This document shows positions 1 through 10,286 of a DNA stretch of 64,000 bases, piece after piece; the stretch's first letter is position 1; every line of letters starts with the position of its first letter. The translations under genes were made by a program, and so were the position numbers. Under the pieces are notes generated by a model. That model had not been told where the DNA came from. It saw only the letters and a list, made by a program, of their open reading frames with translations, and searched no databases. The stretch is taken from positions 660,557-724,556 of the forward strand of contig NW_006496825.1 of the NCBI RefSeq assembly GCF_000471905.2, read 5' to 3'. This DNA comes from Amborella trichopoda. Taxonomy: Eukaryota; Streptophyta; Magnoliopsida; Amborellales; Amborellaceae.

Positions 1-101
1 ACGTACGTTACGTTACGTACGTTACGTTACGTTCGTTACGTTCGTTACTTACTTACTTCTTCTTAGTCTCTACTACTTCTTACTTACTTCTTACTTACTA
101 C

Positions 102-104
<3 letters not shown>
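1..104. repeat. ACGT/TTAC simple sequence
   Basis: Degenerate simple sequence built from ACGT, ACGTT, TTAC and TTC words. It has no counterpart upstream of the matching TC tract in the 3' LTR of element A (about 11590-11636), so the 5' LTR looks truncated or replaced here rather than continuing off the window. Confidence 0.8.

Positions 105-192
<88 letters not shown>
105..192. repeat. (CT)44 microsatellite
   Basis: Uninterrupted CT dinucleotide tract of about 44 units. It sits where the partner LTR has only a short TC run (about 11636-11653), so it is an expansion inside an LTR copy. Confidence 0.95.
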
Positions 193-200
<8 letters not shown>

Positions 201-641
201 TTCTTCATTAAGACCCTCCATTAAAGCTTAGATTCTCTTCTCTCTGCTCTTTTATTCTCAATCATAAGCATTAATAAGGTTCATCCATGTTCATCTTTTA
301 ATGCTTTCATAATTATTCACAAATAGGATTTGAAGTTTTCTTTGACTAGTTTGGTTTGCTCCAATTTGTCCGATATTGCTATTATTTGATATTGCTATTA
401 TCTCTCAATTTCTAGAGATCTTTAGTAAAATACCCTTTTTTAAAATTTTCTTGAACTCCAAGGCTAAAGTGCATGAAAAGCCGACTTTGCCGATAGTACG
501 AGTGTGATACGGCCTAGTGGCCCCGATTTTCACTCAAGATGTAATTTGATGAGACCCTTTCTCTATGAACTCTTTGACACATTTGTACCCAAAACCAAGG
601 CACGGAACTAAGTTCTCTGTCCGCATTTTCGAGTATAAACA
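105..641 (+). repeat. Element A 5' LTR, 3' part only
   Basis: From about 205 to 641 this aligns colinearly with 11657-12094 and shares blocks such as TTAATAAGGTTCATCCAT and CAAATAGGATTTGAAG. It ends ...TATAAACA, the same end as the 3' LTR. Only the last ~440 bp plus the expanded CT tract remain; the U3 region with the TATA box is missing. Confidence 0.85.
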
Positions 642-644
642 GTC

Positions 645-662
645 TGGCAACCACCATAGGGT
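645..662 (+). other. Element A degenerate primer-binding site
   Basis: Three bases after the 5' LTR end lies TGGCAACCACCATAGGGT. It resembles the TGGCGACTCC(G/A)CTGGGG site kept intact in elements B and C here, which is complementary to tRNA-Arg in Ogre/Tat elements (from memory). Several substitutions suggest decay. Confidence 0.55.
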
Positions 663-2260
663 CTGTCAAGCTTTCCTTGGATCATAGTCATTGAATTGAC
701 CCTCTGAGTCTTGTTTCAATGGGGCACTATCAACTTGGAGTTCATTCTGGCTCCCTGAGTTGTTCTTTTGCCTTCTCGAGACTCGAAATTGATGAAAGAC
801 ACTAGAAATAGCTCTGAAGCCATTCCCAGAGATTTCGCATGTCTTGGCATTCTCCCTTTGCGCTTCTTGAAACTCCTGAAATCTGTTGCCCAGTGACAAT
901 GGCATGGCGCCACTGCCAATGGTGACATACCTCTGAGTCCCAAGAAGCCCTTTTGGCCTTTCGGCCTCCTTGCTTGGAGCACTGTTAAGAGACAATATGT
1001 CGCTATCAACCATGGCGTTGGCGCATCGTCTCAGTCCACTATCTTTCCAGCTTTACTTGTTCATTAGGGTAGCTTTACCATTTTTTTGCATCACCTTCTA
1101 GCCTTTCGGCCTTGTTTGCTTGGAGTTCTGTGAAGGAGCACACTGGCGCTATTAACAGTGGCATTTGCGCTATTAACAATGGCACTAGCGCCAGAAAGTT
1201 TCATCCCAATTCCTCTTTTATTGTCTCTTTTATTTAGTAGAATAGTTTACATGCTCTCTTACTTCTTTTTGCCACCTTAGCAGTTCTAAAACAGAGGGTT
1301 CCTCACCTTGCATTGCACCTCGAGAAGGGTTACACCCAGCTCGGAGCGGACTCGGCTCTGCATAACCCACGCCTTTGACTTGAACTGTGCTTTGGCAAAG
1401 CACATTGCTAGGCACCAACGTGCATGGTACTCACTCATTGTCGGGGCACCGGGCACCCTGCCCTTCGCTCTCATTGCTCTTTACAAGTGCGCATCACCCG
1501 ACACCCGTGTGCATGGTATTCACTCATTGTTGGGTCACCTAGCCCTTCACATCCATTGCACCTCAATCGACTTTGTCAAGTCAGAGCGTGCATTTCTCGG
1601 AACACACCGTACCTTTCATCCATCTGCTTTTTGTGCACATCCTTGCATGCTTGACACACTTGTGTTGATTGGCACACTTTTTGCATGCACATATAAAACT
1701 TCTTACAAAAATAATTTTTCAAAAAACCTGCATCGAATAGGAACCTAGTTCTAAAGGAAGAGCAGTGGGGATTGTGGGCCCACAACGGGAGAGCTCCCCA
1801 TGCCCTCTGTACCATTCACTATTGGCCTCTATGGACACCTCCACAATACTTTGGTCTTATAACAGCATATACAAGAGGTGTGGACCAAAGGTGAGCGGTA
1901 CCCTGTCACCATACCTTATTTCTAAAAAGGTTTATCCCAAGTAGGACCTCTAAGCTCTGTCTTACCCGCTAGTAGTTTAGAGGTACCCGTGTCTTTTTTA
2001 TTATTGGTGTGCCTAAGTAGATAGATGTACTACAACATGCAGCAAAGCTTTCAACCCAACCCAATCTGGAACCTTCCCAATTTGGTCGAGTGCAACTTGA
2101 CCCTGGGATGGGGCCAAACTGACTCGCTTTTGATCCGTCCTACCACTTTCACCCTTCCCAGCCCAGGGAGACACTACATGTCCCCATGACAACAGCTTAC
2201 CCACCAGTACAACAACCAACACCCATCTACCCAACTCCTAAGTACCCTCTGCACAAGCTA
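663..2260 (+). other. Element A leader, no convincing gene
   Basis: This stretch lies between primer site and gag. The minus-strand frame at 666-1013 and the plus-strand frame at 1308-1748 have no recognisable domain and overlap repetitive DNA. GC-rich phrases of the type GGCGCTATTAACAGTGGC recur at about 995-1020, 1145-1190 and in the 3' LTR (about 10565-10595). Confidence 0.6.
1411..1590 (+). repeat. Direct repeat of about 89 bp, two copies
   Basis: The phrase GTGCATGGTA(C/T)TCACTCATTG occurs near 1420 and again near 1509, each followed by a related GCAC...CCCTTC...CATTGC stretch. This is a diverged two-copy tandem duplication in the leader. It explains why the overlapping reading frame looks internally repetitive. 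Confidence 0.6.
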
Positions 2261-3880
2261 ATGCTAAGTATTTATCCTTGGAAAACCAGGTCAAGGTCAT
2301 GAGAGGAGCCCTACAATGGATGGGAGCAGATGACTAGCCCTCATGGACCCTTATGACGAATCATACATAGATGGTCTGGCCGATCTCCCCATGAATTTTA
2401 TACCGCCATATTTTCGAAATTGCTTCAATGGGAAGGGAGACGCTACATGTGACGAGCTATTTACTCGTCGTCCCTACCTTGCATGACAAACCAACTGCCC
2501 TAAAGGTGATGTTTGTTCACAGTCTCATAAGAGACTCAGTCACATGGTACAACAATTTTGTATTGGACTACACCGAGGCATCATACCGATATATGTTCAG
2601 AAAATTAGTGACAAATCATCGGGCCAAGAAACAATACCCGATCTTCCTCGAGGAACTAGTAGCCTTCAAACAAGGACCCGACGAAATGTTCACTGACTTT
2701 GCCACAAGGGTCATAGAACGCCCTCTCTCAAACCGTGCCATGATTAGCATGATATTGGAAAATGCCAACTTGGAATACAAGACATTTTGCAGTCACAACG
2801 ACGTCCCTCTGACTTTCCACATTATGTCAAATATGGTCATTCTCTACGAAAGGACCAAGTCCCAACTGGTCGGTACTAAACCGGTCGAAAACCAAAGAAT
2901 TAGAGCTCTCTCTTGAAAAACAATTCGACAGAAGACACAGCCAGCTGAGGAGGTGAATCAAATTATACTCCACCAGACAGCCTCGGGCAATCAGAACCCT
3001 CCAGCTGATCAAAATCATAAGGAAACTTCATAGCCCATAAGGTCGCAAAGACACTTCACAACCCTAAGGCAACCTTTAGCTGAGGTCCTTCGCCATCTCC
3101 TGAACGAGGGAGACCTAGTGCTTCCTCCCCAAATGCCACCGCCATATGAAGGGCAAGACCAAATGATGCGAATGACATCAATATTCCCACCTCGCCAGTC
3201 AGGATTGCATCTCCTTGAAGCATCAAATTGAAAACCTACTGGAAAAAGGAGTAATCAAGGTGGTCAAGTCAGGTGAGCCCATTCAAGAGGAAACCAGACG
3301 ATGGGGATCTATGTCGACCCGCTACCAAGTGGTGATCCACAGACAAGCAGGCCACTCGTGGCAATCACGACACCCCTGACAGTTGACCCAAAGGGAAGGA
3401 CAGTAGTCGCAACCATTCATGAGGACCCATACATCATAAATCCCTCATGTTCCATCTTTCCCTACTCACTACCACAACCTTCTATGTCCCAAGGAGGTCT
3501 ACCTCTCGAGGGCCTCTGGCATAGCATCAAGAGGTTGAGATTCCCGATGATGAGGGGCTCCGTAGTAAAAAAAAATTGAAGAGGGTCAATCCTCTCCTAC
3601 TGACCTGGGAGTGATCAACACTAAAGGCAACCACCCTTCCCAAAAAACCATCCAATTGGAAGGAGTGTATGAGGAAGTTGACGCATGGATTAATGAGGAA
3701 CCCTCCTATGTCCATATCGCTGGTGTGATCATATGCCTCACTAGGCACGACCACCACTTCATGCCGACCCGGCTTGGGGCCAAAACCTTGCAAGGGAGGA
3801 TAAGGAAACCTTCCCCTACACCTCAATCCCCTGCAGATATCCTGACTTTAGGCACTCGACAAACTTATGAAGGGTAAACT
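2260..3880 (+). pseudogene. gag: Element A gag remnant
   Basis: Gag forms the virus-like particle. The frame 2428-2916 contains the retrotransposon gag core: HSLIRDSVTWYNNF corresponds to the usual '(V/F)xSLxGxAxxWY' block, and LEELVAFKQGPDEMFTDFATR to the 'K(Q)xxxExxxxFxxRW' block. A short run in another frame just upstream (MNFIPPYFRNCFNGKGDA, about 2391-2445) shows a frameshift at the start of the core. Around 3205-3260 LKHQIENLLEKGVIKV matches the zinc-knuckle-adjacent 'LKxxIExLIxxGxI' motif common in these gags. Open pieces at 3301-3579 and 3611-3877 cover the gag-protease linker. At least four frameshifts or stops make this non-functional. Confidence 0.8.
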
Positions 3881-4024
3881 TTCGATATTCGTGATACATA
3901 TGACCTCCCATCTCATCTAGATAAGATCCCAGCATCTATATCTATCCTAGATCTGCGTAGGAGTTCCTCAACCCACTGATGCCAAATCGAGAGCGTGCTT
4001 TGAAAGGCGCATGTCCCCCCTAAT

Positions 4025-4510
4025 ATGGGACTAGAAGAACTCAATGAGAAGATCATCCAATTGATGGCCTCAACGCGCACTACTTTTAGTGACAACGATC
4101 TTCACCTTGATTTTGACCAATACTACGATTTGGTGCTCTACATAAGTGTCTACGCCACAGGGCATGGGATTCCCCGGCTACTCATAGATGATGGGGCAGC
4201 CCTCAACATCTGTCCGATTAAAACATTCGAGAGCATATGCATAGAGCTAGATCTTTTAGAACTCTCTCAGCTCACCATAACAGCCTATGATGGGAGTAAG
4301 AGGCAGGTAGAGGGTATTATGCCCCTAGCTCTCACGATAGAACCTATATCCTAGATAATGAAATTTTATGTCTTAGATATAGATCCCTCATTTAACTTGC
4401 TTCTAGGGCGGCTTTGACTTCATGAAAATTTGGCCATAGCCTCGACACTTCACCAGTGTCCCAAAATTCCTATGGCTCAAGGGGTGGTTACAGTTTTCTC
4501 TAACTAACCT
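4025..4510 (+). pseudogene. pro: Element A aspartic protease remnant
   Basis: This is the retropepsin that would process Gag-Pol. The open frame 4025-4354 contains the active-site region LLIDDGAALNICPI. In Tat-type proteases this position is D-(D/N/P)-G-(S/A), so the catalytic Asp is kept. After the stop at 4354 the homology continues in another frame as FYVLDIDPSFNLLLGR, the second conserved protease block, and a stop replaces the expected Trp that follows. Frameshift and stop make it a pseudogene. Confidence 0.8.
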
Positions 4511-5349
4511 CAAACAGTTAATCTATTCGATCTTGATCAGTCATGGGGCATCGATGACCCGGGGAGCAGTGGCACCCCCCTGGTGATATATGATGAACCT
4601 TAATGTGCTACTTTTAACTTTCGAGGTAGACAACCCTGCCTTCTAACAAACTTCATTCTGTTACGAAAGATACAATTATGAGTCGCCTGAAGCCTGACAC
4701 ATGATTTTAAACCAAGGCTTTCATGTCGGGCACAACCTAGAAACTATGGAAGAAGGGATATTCGTGGCAAGTACAGAAGCCCCAATTGCTAAAAATAAAA
4801 GGAAGGACTGAAGAGGGTTAGGGTGTTTACGCACCCTCACTGAGAATTATAAGGAGCCCAAAGGGGTCGATTAAGTTCGTCTTCAGGGGTCCAACTCTAT
4901 AAAGTCGGTTCCTTTAAACTCGCAAATGGGAAACATCACCAATCTGCTCACCAGAGCCCCATGGCTTCTGGATCTGAGTCGATGGAGCATTACACAGTTC
5001 TAGGTTCCACCCGGGTTTCAAAATTCTTGTTTTCCAACAAGCATACACAGCTCCCAGTCGAGGACCATCTCACCTAACTCAACTTGAGTAGCCAAGAGGC
5101 GAGCCCTAATCGGGGTCGTGCTTTCTTGAATTCCCAAGAGGGCCTAGGGAAAAATTGGTCCCTCATTCTGATGACCCCTAACTCACTAGAAGGCTTTCAA
5201 CAGCATCACCAAACACCGATCCCAAAAAAAAGAGTAGGCGCAGGGTATCCATAGGAGTACCTTGTGTTGTCTCTCCCTCAATTTTGAAGAGATAAAATAC
5301 TCAACAAATCCTATAATGGAAATCTTAATTCACAAAGATGAATCGGACC
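4511..5349 (+). other. Element A degenerate protease-RT linker
   Basis: No open frame of useful length. Scattered pieces such as LETMEEGIFVAS (about 4740-4775) look like eroded pol linker. No independent gene is seen. Confidence 0.5.
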
Positions 5350-6455
5350 TTTCCTTCTAGGATCAAGCAGAGATGGAAGCCAAAAGTGATCCTGAGCCGG
5401 AAAATCTTAACACCCACATCGAACTTTTCGAGCAAAAATTTGATGGTGTCGAAGAGGCATTGGATGTCAACCTTGGCTTAGAAGATGACCTAATGATCAA
5501 CGAGATCAAAACTTCTCTATCATCCCAAGAATAAGAAAAGATGATCACCTTTCTTAAGGAGTATCGGGATGTCTTTGCATGGAAATACAGTGACATGCCC
5601 AGATTAGACCCTACTCTAGTGGAGCACCACCTCAGCGTGCATGATGGGGTGGCCTCGATCTAACCAAAGGCCAGGCAACTAAAGATCCAACTGGAATTAA
5701 GAACCAAGGAGGAAATTGATAAGCTCCTAAAGGCAAAGTTCATCATGCATGTTGATTATCTGAACTAGTTGGCCAATATCATAGTCGTCCCCAAGAAGGA
5801 TGGTCAGATCCGAATGTGTGTAGATTTTAGGGATCTAAATAAGGCATGTCCAAAAGCTGACTTCCCCTTGCCTAATATAGATTCCCTAATCTACAAACTA
5901 CAAAGCACGAGTTACTATCATTTATGGGCAGTTTCTCAAGCTACAATCAAATCTGTATGGCTAAGGATAACATATTGTTACTTATTAACATGGGGAACAT
6001 ATTGTTACCGAGTAATGCCCTTCGGACTCAAAAATCCTAGAGCAACCTATCAAAGGGCCATGACTTCTATATTCCATGATATGATGCACATCAACATGGA
6101 AGATTACGTGGATGACATCCTAATCAAATCCAAGGCTAGGGATGACCACCGAGTCGACTTAAGATCGGTATTTGATTAGCTCCAAAGACCTCAACTTAAT
6201 CTTAACCCTAAAAAATGTGCTTTCGAAGTCGCTTCAAGAAAACTATTAGGCTTCATCATTAGTCAGAGGGACATCGAAGTAGACTCGCTCAAAATTCAGG
6301 CCATTACCGAGATGCCACCCCCAAAGAACATAAGAGAAATATGGGTCCTGCAAGGAAGAATACAAGTCATAAGGCAAGTTGTCTCTCAATTAGTAGATAA
6401 ATGTAAACCCTTCAACCAGCTATTGAAAAAGGATATGTTGTTTGAATCATTGATT
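5350..6455 (+). pseudogene. pol: Element A reverse transcriptase remnant
   Basis: This copies element RNA into DNA. The homology runs continuously from EYRDVFAWKYSDMPRLDP (about 5550-5610) through ANIIVVPKKDGQIRMCVDFR (motif A with its Asp), PKADFPLPNID, YRVMPFGLKNPRATYQRAM, the active site YVDD at about 6106-6117, and NPKKCAFEV...LLGFIISQRDIEVD (about 6205-6290). The longest open part is 5769-6179. In-frame stops occur near 5532, 5661, 5767 and 6177. The order and motifs are those of Tat/Athila RTs. The end (KKDMLFES, about 6428-6452) is where RNase H should begin, but that domain is missing. Confidence 0.9.
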
Positions 6456-6830
6456 GAATAATAGAGAATGACAAAGATTGGCTTAAGAGGTTGCAAGATG
6501 CCTACGGGCATGACACGGTATTCACTAGTATATGACACCAAGGCGGTAAAGCCCGTGGAAATTGACATACCTCCCTCAGGATGCTTGCTCGCCAAACCTT
6601 TAATGATAAGGAGTTGTATGAGGCTCACCTGGCCTCCTTCATCACTCTTGATGAAAGACAACTTAGGGCTTGTAATGCCATGAGAAGTTACCACAAGCAG
6701 GATGAGCAAGCATACGTAAGAATAGTTGTTCCAAGGCAGTTTCAGGTAGGTGATATGGTATTAAATAAGATATTCCATTCATCTGCCAACCTCCCATTAG
6801 GAAAATTCAAACCTAACTAGGAAGGGTCAT
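6456..6830 (+). pseudogene. pol: Element A integrase C-terminal fragment
   Basis: Only the tail of integrase is left. IIENDKDWLKRLQDA (about 6460-6502), TGMTRYSLVYDTKAVKPVEI (about 6506-6565) and, in another frame, VPRQFQVGDMVLNKI...GKFKPN match the end of plant Ty3/gypsy integrases. The catalytic DDE core and the HHCC zinc finger are absent. The 'LWAYRTSHRTP' stretch normally found between QDA and TGMT is also missing, so a second short deletion is likely. The fragment directly abuts the RT remnant. Confidence 0.85.
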
Positions 6831-8419
6831 TTTCATAATCAAGGTACACCCCAGAAACTCTTGTTGGATGAAGAACTGAGAGGGTCATAGTTAAATGACC
6901 CCATCAACATCACTTACCTTAAGAGATATTACATGTAAAGAGACAAAGAAAAAGGAACAAAAAAAAAGAAGAAGAAAAGAAAAAGAAGAGGAAAAGAAAG
7001 GCGGACATGGTGAAAACATGAACAAAGGGGTGCATGGGAAAAAATGCCTAAATAATTGGACTGGTGAAAACTTGAAAGAGCATCATGAGTAAGAAATGAG
7101 ACGAAATACATAATGGAAATACTATGGGCAAAAAAGTCGCACAAAAATCTAGGGAATAATGAAAATCCGAAAAGGGGGTTATTATGTTAGGCCACAGATG
7201 AAAACCCCAAAAGGGGCATTTGAGGATCAGTCCATATAAAAAGGAATCATACGGCCCCAAGCCCCTGGCAAATCTCGAGCCCATAACCTCCCTAGTTCAC
7301 ATGGTGGTTTAAGAGAGGTCTGAAGAACTAAGGATAGGATCCTTCGGACTCTAATACACGAGTTGAAGAGAAACCAAAAGAGATCTATTGACAAACAAAG
7401 AGAGGGATAATCCTAAGATAATAAGTACTCGAGAATTCCGAGTCCACTTGATCCAGCATGAATTAGTCCAAGCTCTAATCAAAATCTCTCTACCACACAA
7501 CAATATGTTTATTTTCTAAAACTTGATCATTTTTAGGAAAGATTCTTTCGACTCATAAGAGCTTTCACTTGGGGCACAATATTTTTCAAAATTAGGACTC
7601 CAAACTAGTTTATGGGTGATATTAAACCTTCGAACAAATAATTAATTCTTCATCCCGGGGCCACAGGTAACTAAACTGTTAAGCGAAACCTCATGTTTTA
7701 AAAAAGAAAAGTTTTGAAAAATCATCAATCATCTGCTTTAAAGTCGCTTTCAAAGCTATCTTTGAAAAATGCTGAAGTCCATGGTTGCCTAACTCTAAAC
7801 TGCTAACTATCACTTTATGGAAACGTTGTTTCCCTGCCAATGACGACGCTAACCAGTGAAAACAGACCACTCTTCGACCGTGCTCCTGAGGCAAAAAGGA
7901 ACAACATGTTTTGTATACATGTGCGTGCATCTTTAAAATCATCTAGAAAACTGAATAACCGACCTCAACGATCGTGACCCATCGCTCGCCCATGACGGTG
8001 TATGCGCGATTGGTGCCATGAGCATCCAATCCACCCACATACCAAGAGGCAAAACCATACAAAGCGCAAAAACAATCTGATAGCGTGTGTGCAATTGGTG
8101 AGTGACTTATTTGATTCACATATACGCTAAAACTTCAAACCAATACGGGGCATGATTGGTAGGGTTCCTATCCAATCCATGTGTGTATGAGTGTGCAACT
8201 GTGAAATTTCACATGGCTTAAGATGAAGGAGGAACATATATGTGTGTGGTGGCCTACATACAGAAAGAAAATCATCATTAAAAAAAAAGTGCATAATATA
8301 CAAAAGAAAATTACCAACAAAAAGGAAGAAAGTCCACAAAGGACATTATTACATAATAAGATGAAATGAAACTATAAGAAAAACAAAGAAAACGAGGAGA
8401 AATTGCCATGAGAAATCAT

Positions 8420-8737
8420 CTAAACTCCTCTCTCAATGTAGTCTTCGTAAAGTTTGTTCCTTAACTCGGCCAACCGTACCCCTTCCAAGGACTGGTCCTC
8501 TAAGTCCGAGATTACCTGGGATAGCCCAGTGAACCGGGCTACCTCATCCAGAAGGGACTCGGCCCCAAGGGTACCAAGCCCCACCAACTTCTTAATTACC
8601 CCTTTCATGAGGGAGGGAAAAAAGAATAGTTCAACCAGGGAACCATGGCCTAGACAATAATAAAGGCCCTTGAGAATCCTTTTACCAGTCTCGTCATCAA
8701 GAATGCTATGATCTATAAAATTGAGACAGATCAGCTC
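8420..8737 (-). pseudogene. Element A antisense ORF remnant
   Basis: On the minus strand an uninterrupted frame of about 105 codons runs from a TGA at 8738-8740 to a stop at 8420. It contains LDDETGKRILKGLYYCLGHG, VELFFFPSLMKG and LRNKLYEDYIERGV. The first ATG is at 8608, but the open frame and its protein-like composition continue upstream of it, so this is probably an exon or truncated C-terminus. It lies antisense between pol and the 3' LTR, the same relative position as the antisense ORFs of B and C, and where Tat elements are known to carry extra ORFs. I do not recognise the domain. Downstream antisense sequence shows no further coding. Confidence 0.5.
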
Positions 8738-9496
8738 TCACTTGTTGCCACCCTCAGTGTCACTATGCCTCGTTTCGGAATGACCCACGGAAAATGGCAA
8801 ACCTCACGAGTCGTAGATGAGTGAAACAACATGAATAGCAAGGGGATTGAGGAGAAAAATCAGAAAGCACTGGGAATTCCAAGACCACTATCCTAGGAAA
8901 TGCCCCATAAGGCCATCTATATATAGCCCTGCATGAAAACAAGGAGTCAGCAGTGGCAATGGCACCTGCACCACTACCAATAACACCCTAGGTTGTAGCT
9001 AGTCATTTCGAAATACAAAACCCAAGGGATAAGAGTATTCTACATCAATCTAAAATGTCCATTCATTGACAAAAGTACAATTCTCTTCCGGTTGGGTATC
9101 ATCAAAATGACCAAAATACCCCAAACAGTATGAGAGACAATTGCAATGGCATTAGCGACATAGGTAGTAGCACTAAAGAATCAGAACCCACAAACTGCCC
9201 AGGATCCGATTCGGACAGATACTGGACCCCTACCCCCCCATGTGACAGAATTATCAACTAAGATTGACAATTAGCCTCCCCAACAAGATGTTGGCAATAC
9301 CTATTCTAAGTAGCCAATAAAAACATCCACCAACTGCAATACGATAAACTCCTTGGTCTCTTCCATCACCACATGACTTTAAACTGCTTGGTCTTGTCGA
9401 TCACTACATGATGTTAAGTTGTTCAGTTGGCCCCTCAGTCGCATGAGCTTAAACTTTGCGACCATCCTTGTGTCTAAAAAAATAATTTTTTAAAAT

Positions 9497-9580
9497 ATAG
9501 CCCCACGATGGCGCATAGCCCCACGGTGGTGCATAGCCCATAGCCCCCCAAGGGCTCATAGCTCCACGATGGTGCAAATC
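9497..9580 (+). repeat. Short tandem repeat, unit about 18-22 bp
   Basis: ATAGCCCCACGATGGCGC and variants occur about four times in a row, with one copy altered to ATAGCTCCACGATGGTGC. It is a small minisatellite upstream of the 3' LTR. Confidence 0.7.
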
Positions 9581-10273
9581 TCATCCTTCTTTTAAACAAC
9601 CCTAATACTGGGGGCAAGTCAATTTCATGAACTTTCCCTTTTTTCTCATTTCAAAACCTTAATTTCTTTGGTTCAAATAGTAACCCGACATTAGTATCTG
9701 ATTCCAAAACCTCTTTCCCTTGTGCTTTCAAAATATTCTCGTAAAAATATTTTCGAGAACAAAGGAGTCAGAACGGCCCCAATAGTGATGATTAGAAAGT
9801 ACACATGGTCATCCGATCCAAAAAGGTAAAGGCAGCGGCAAGTGGATGCTACACTGCCCCCTTTCCCCATCAAAGCCAAAAAACAGAAAGAAAAACACCC
9901 CTCCCAAAACCATCATAGTCTTTAAAGCCTAGGAACACACTTGCCGCATGAGGTCAGCTATGGCTCACTCAATCAAGATTTCTTCACCTTTATCATCTAA
10001 AGAATTATGCTCAGATTTTTAAGCTCAGACTTTCTCAGGATACTGGCACACCGGCCGTCGACCTACAAATGAAGGACAACCTACTTGCGACACCCCGAAC
10101 GATGGCCTAAGCTAAACTCCAAGTCCTTTGCAAGATCACTATGCACTCAGGACTTACAAGGCCACGCTTCCCGAGGAATTATGATGTTTCGATGCATTAC
10201 CAATTTTACTTTATCTTACGTGTCTACTTCTTTGTCGCCTTGGGTCCTATCGCTCGCTTGCGACACAGATGAT

Positions 10274-10286
10274 AAAGAGGGGCATC
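10274..10286 (+). other. Element A polypurine tract
   Basis: AAAGAGGGGCATC directly precedes the TGTAGACACC start of the 3' LTR. It is the expected primer for plus-strand synthesis. Confidence 0.75.

Larger units (their letters stand above)
6831..10286 (+). other. Element A 3' non-coding region
   Basis: About 3.4 kb between pol and the 3' LTR, a length typical of Tat-like elements. It contains an A/G-rich stretch at 6940-7010, an antisense open frame (separate entry) and a short GC-rich tandem repeat. No sense-strand gene is recognised. Confidence 0.65.

Noticed and set aside
1308..1748. 146-codon plus-strand frame in the element A leader
   Set aside because: Covers an 89-bp tandem duplication, has no domain and lies in a region expected to be untranslated.
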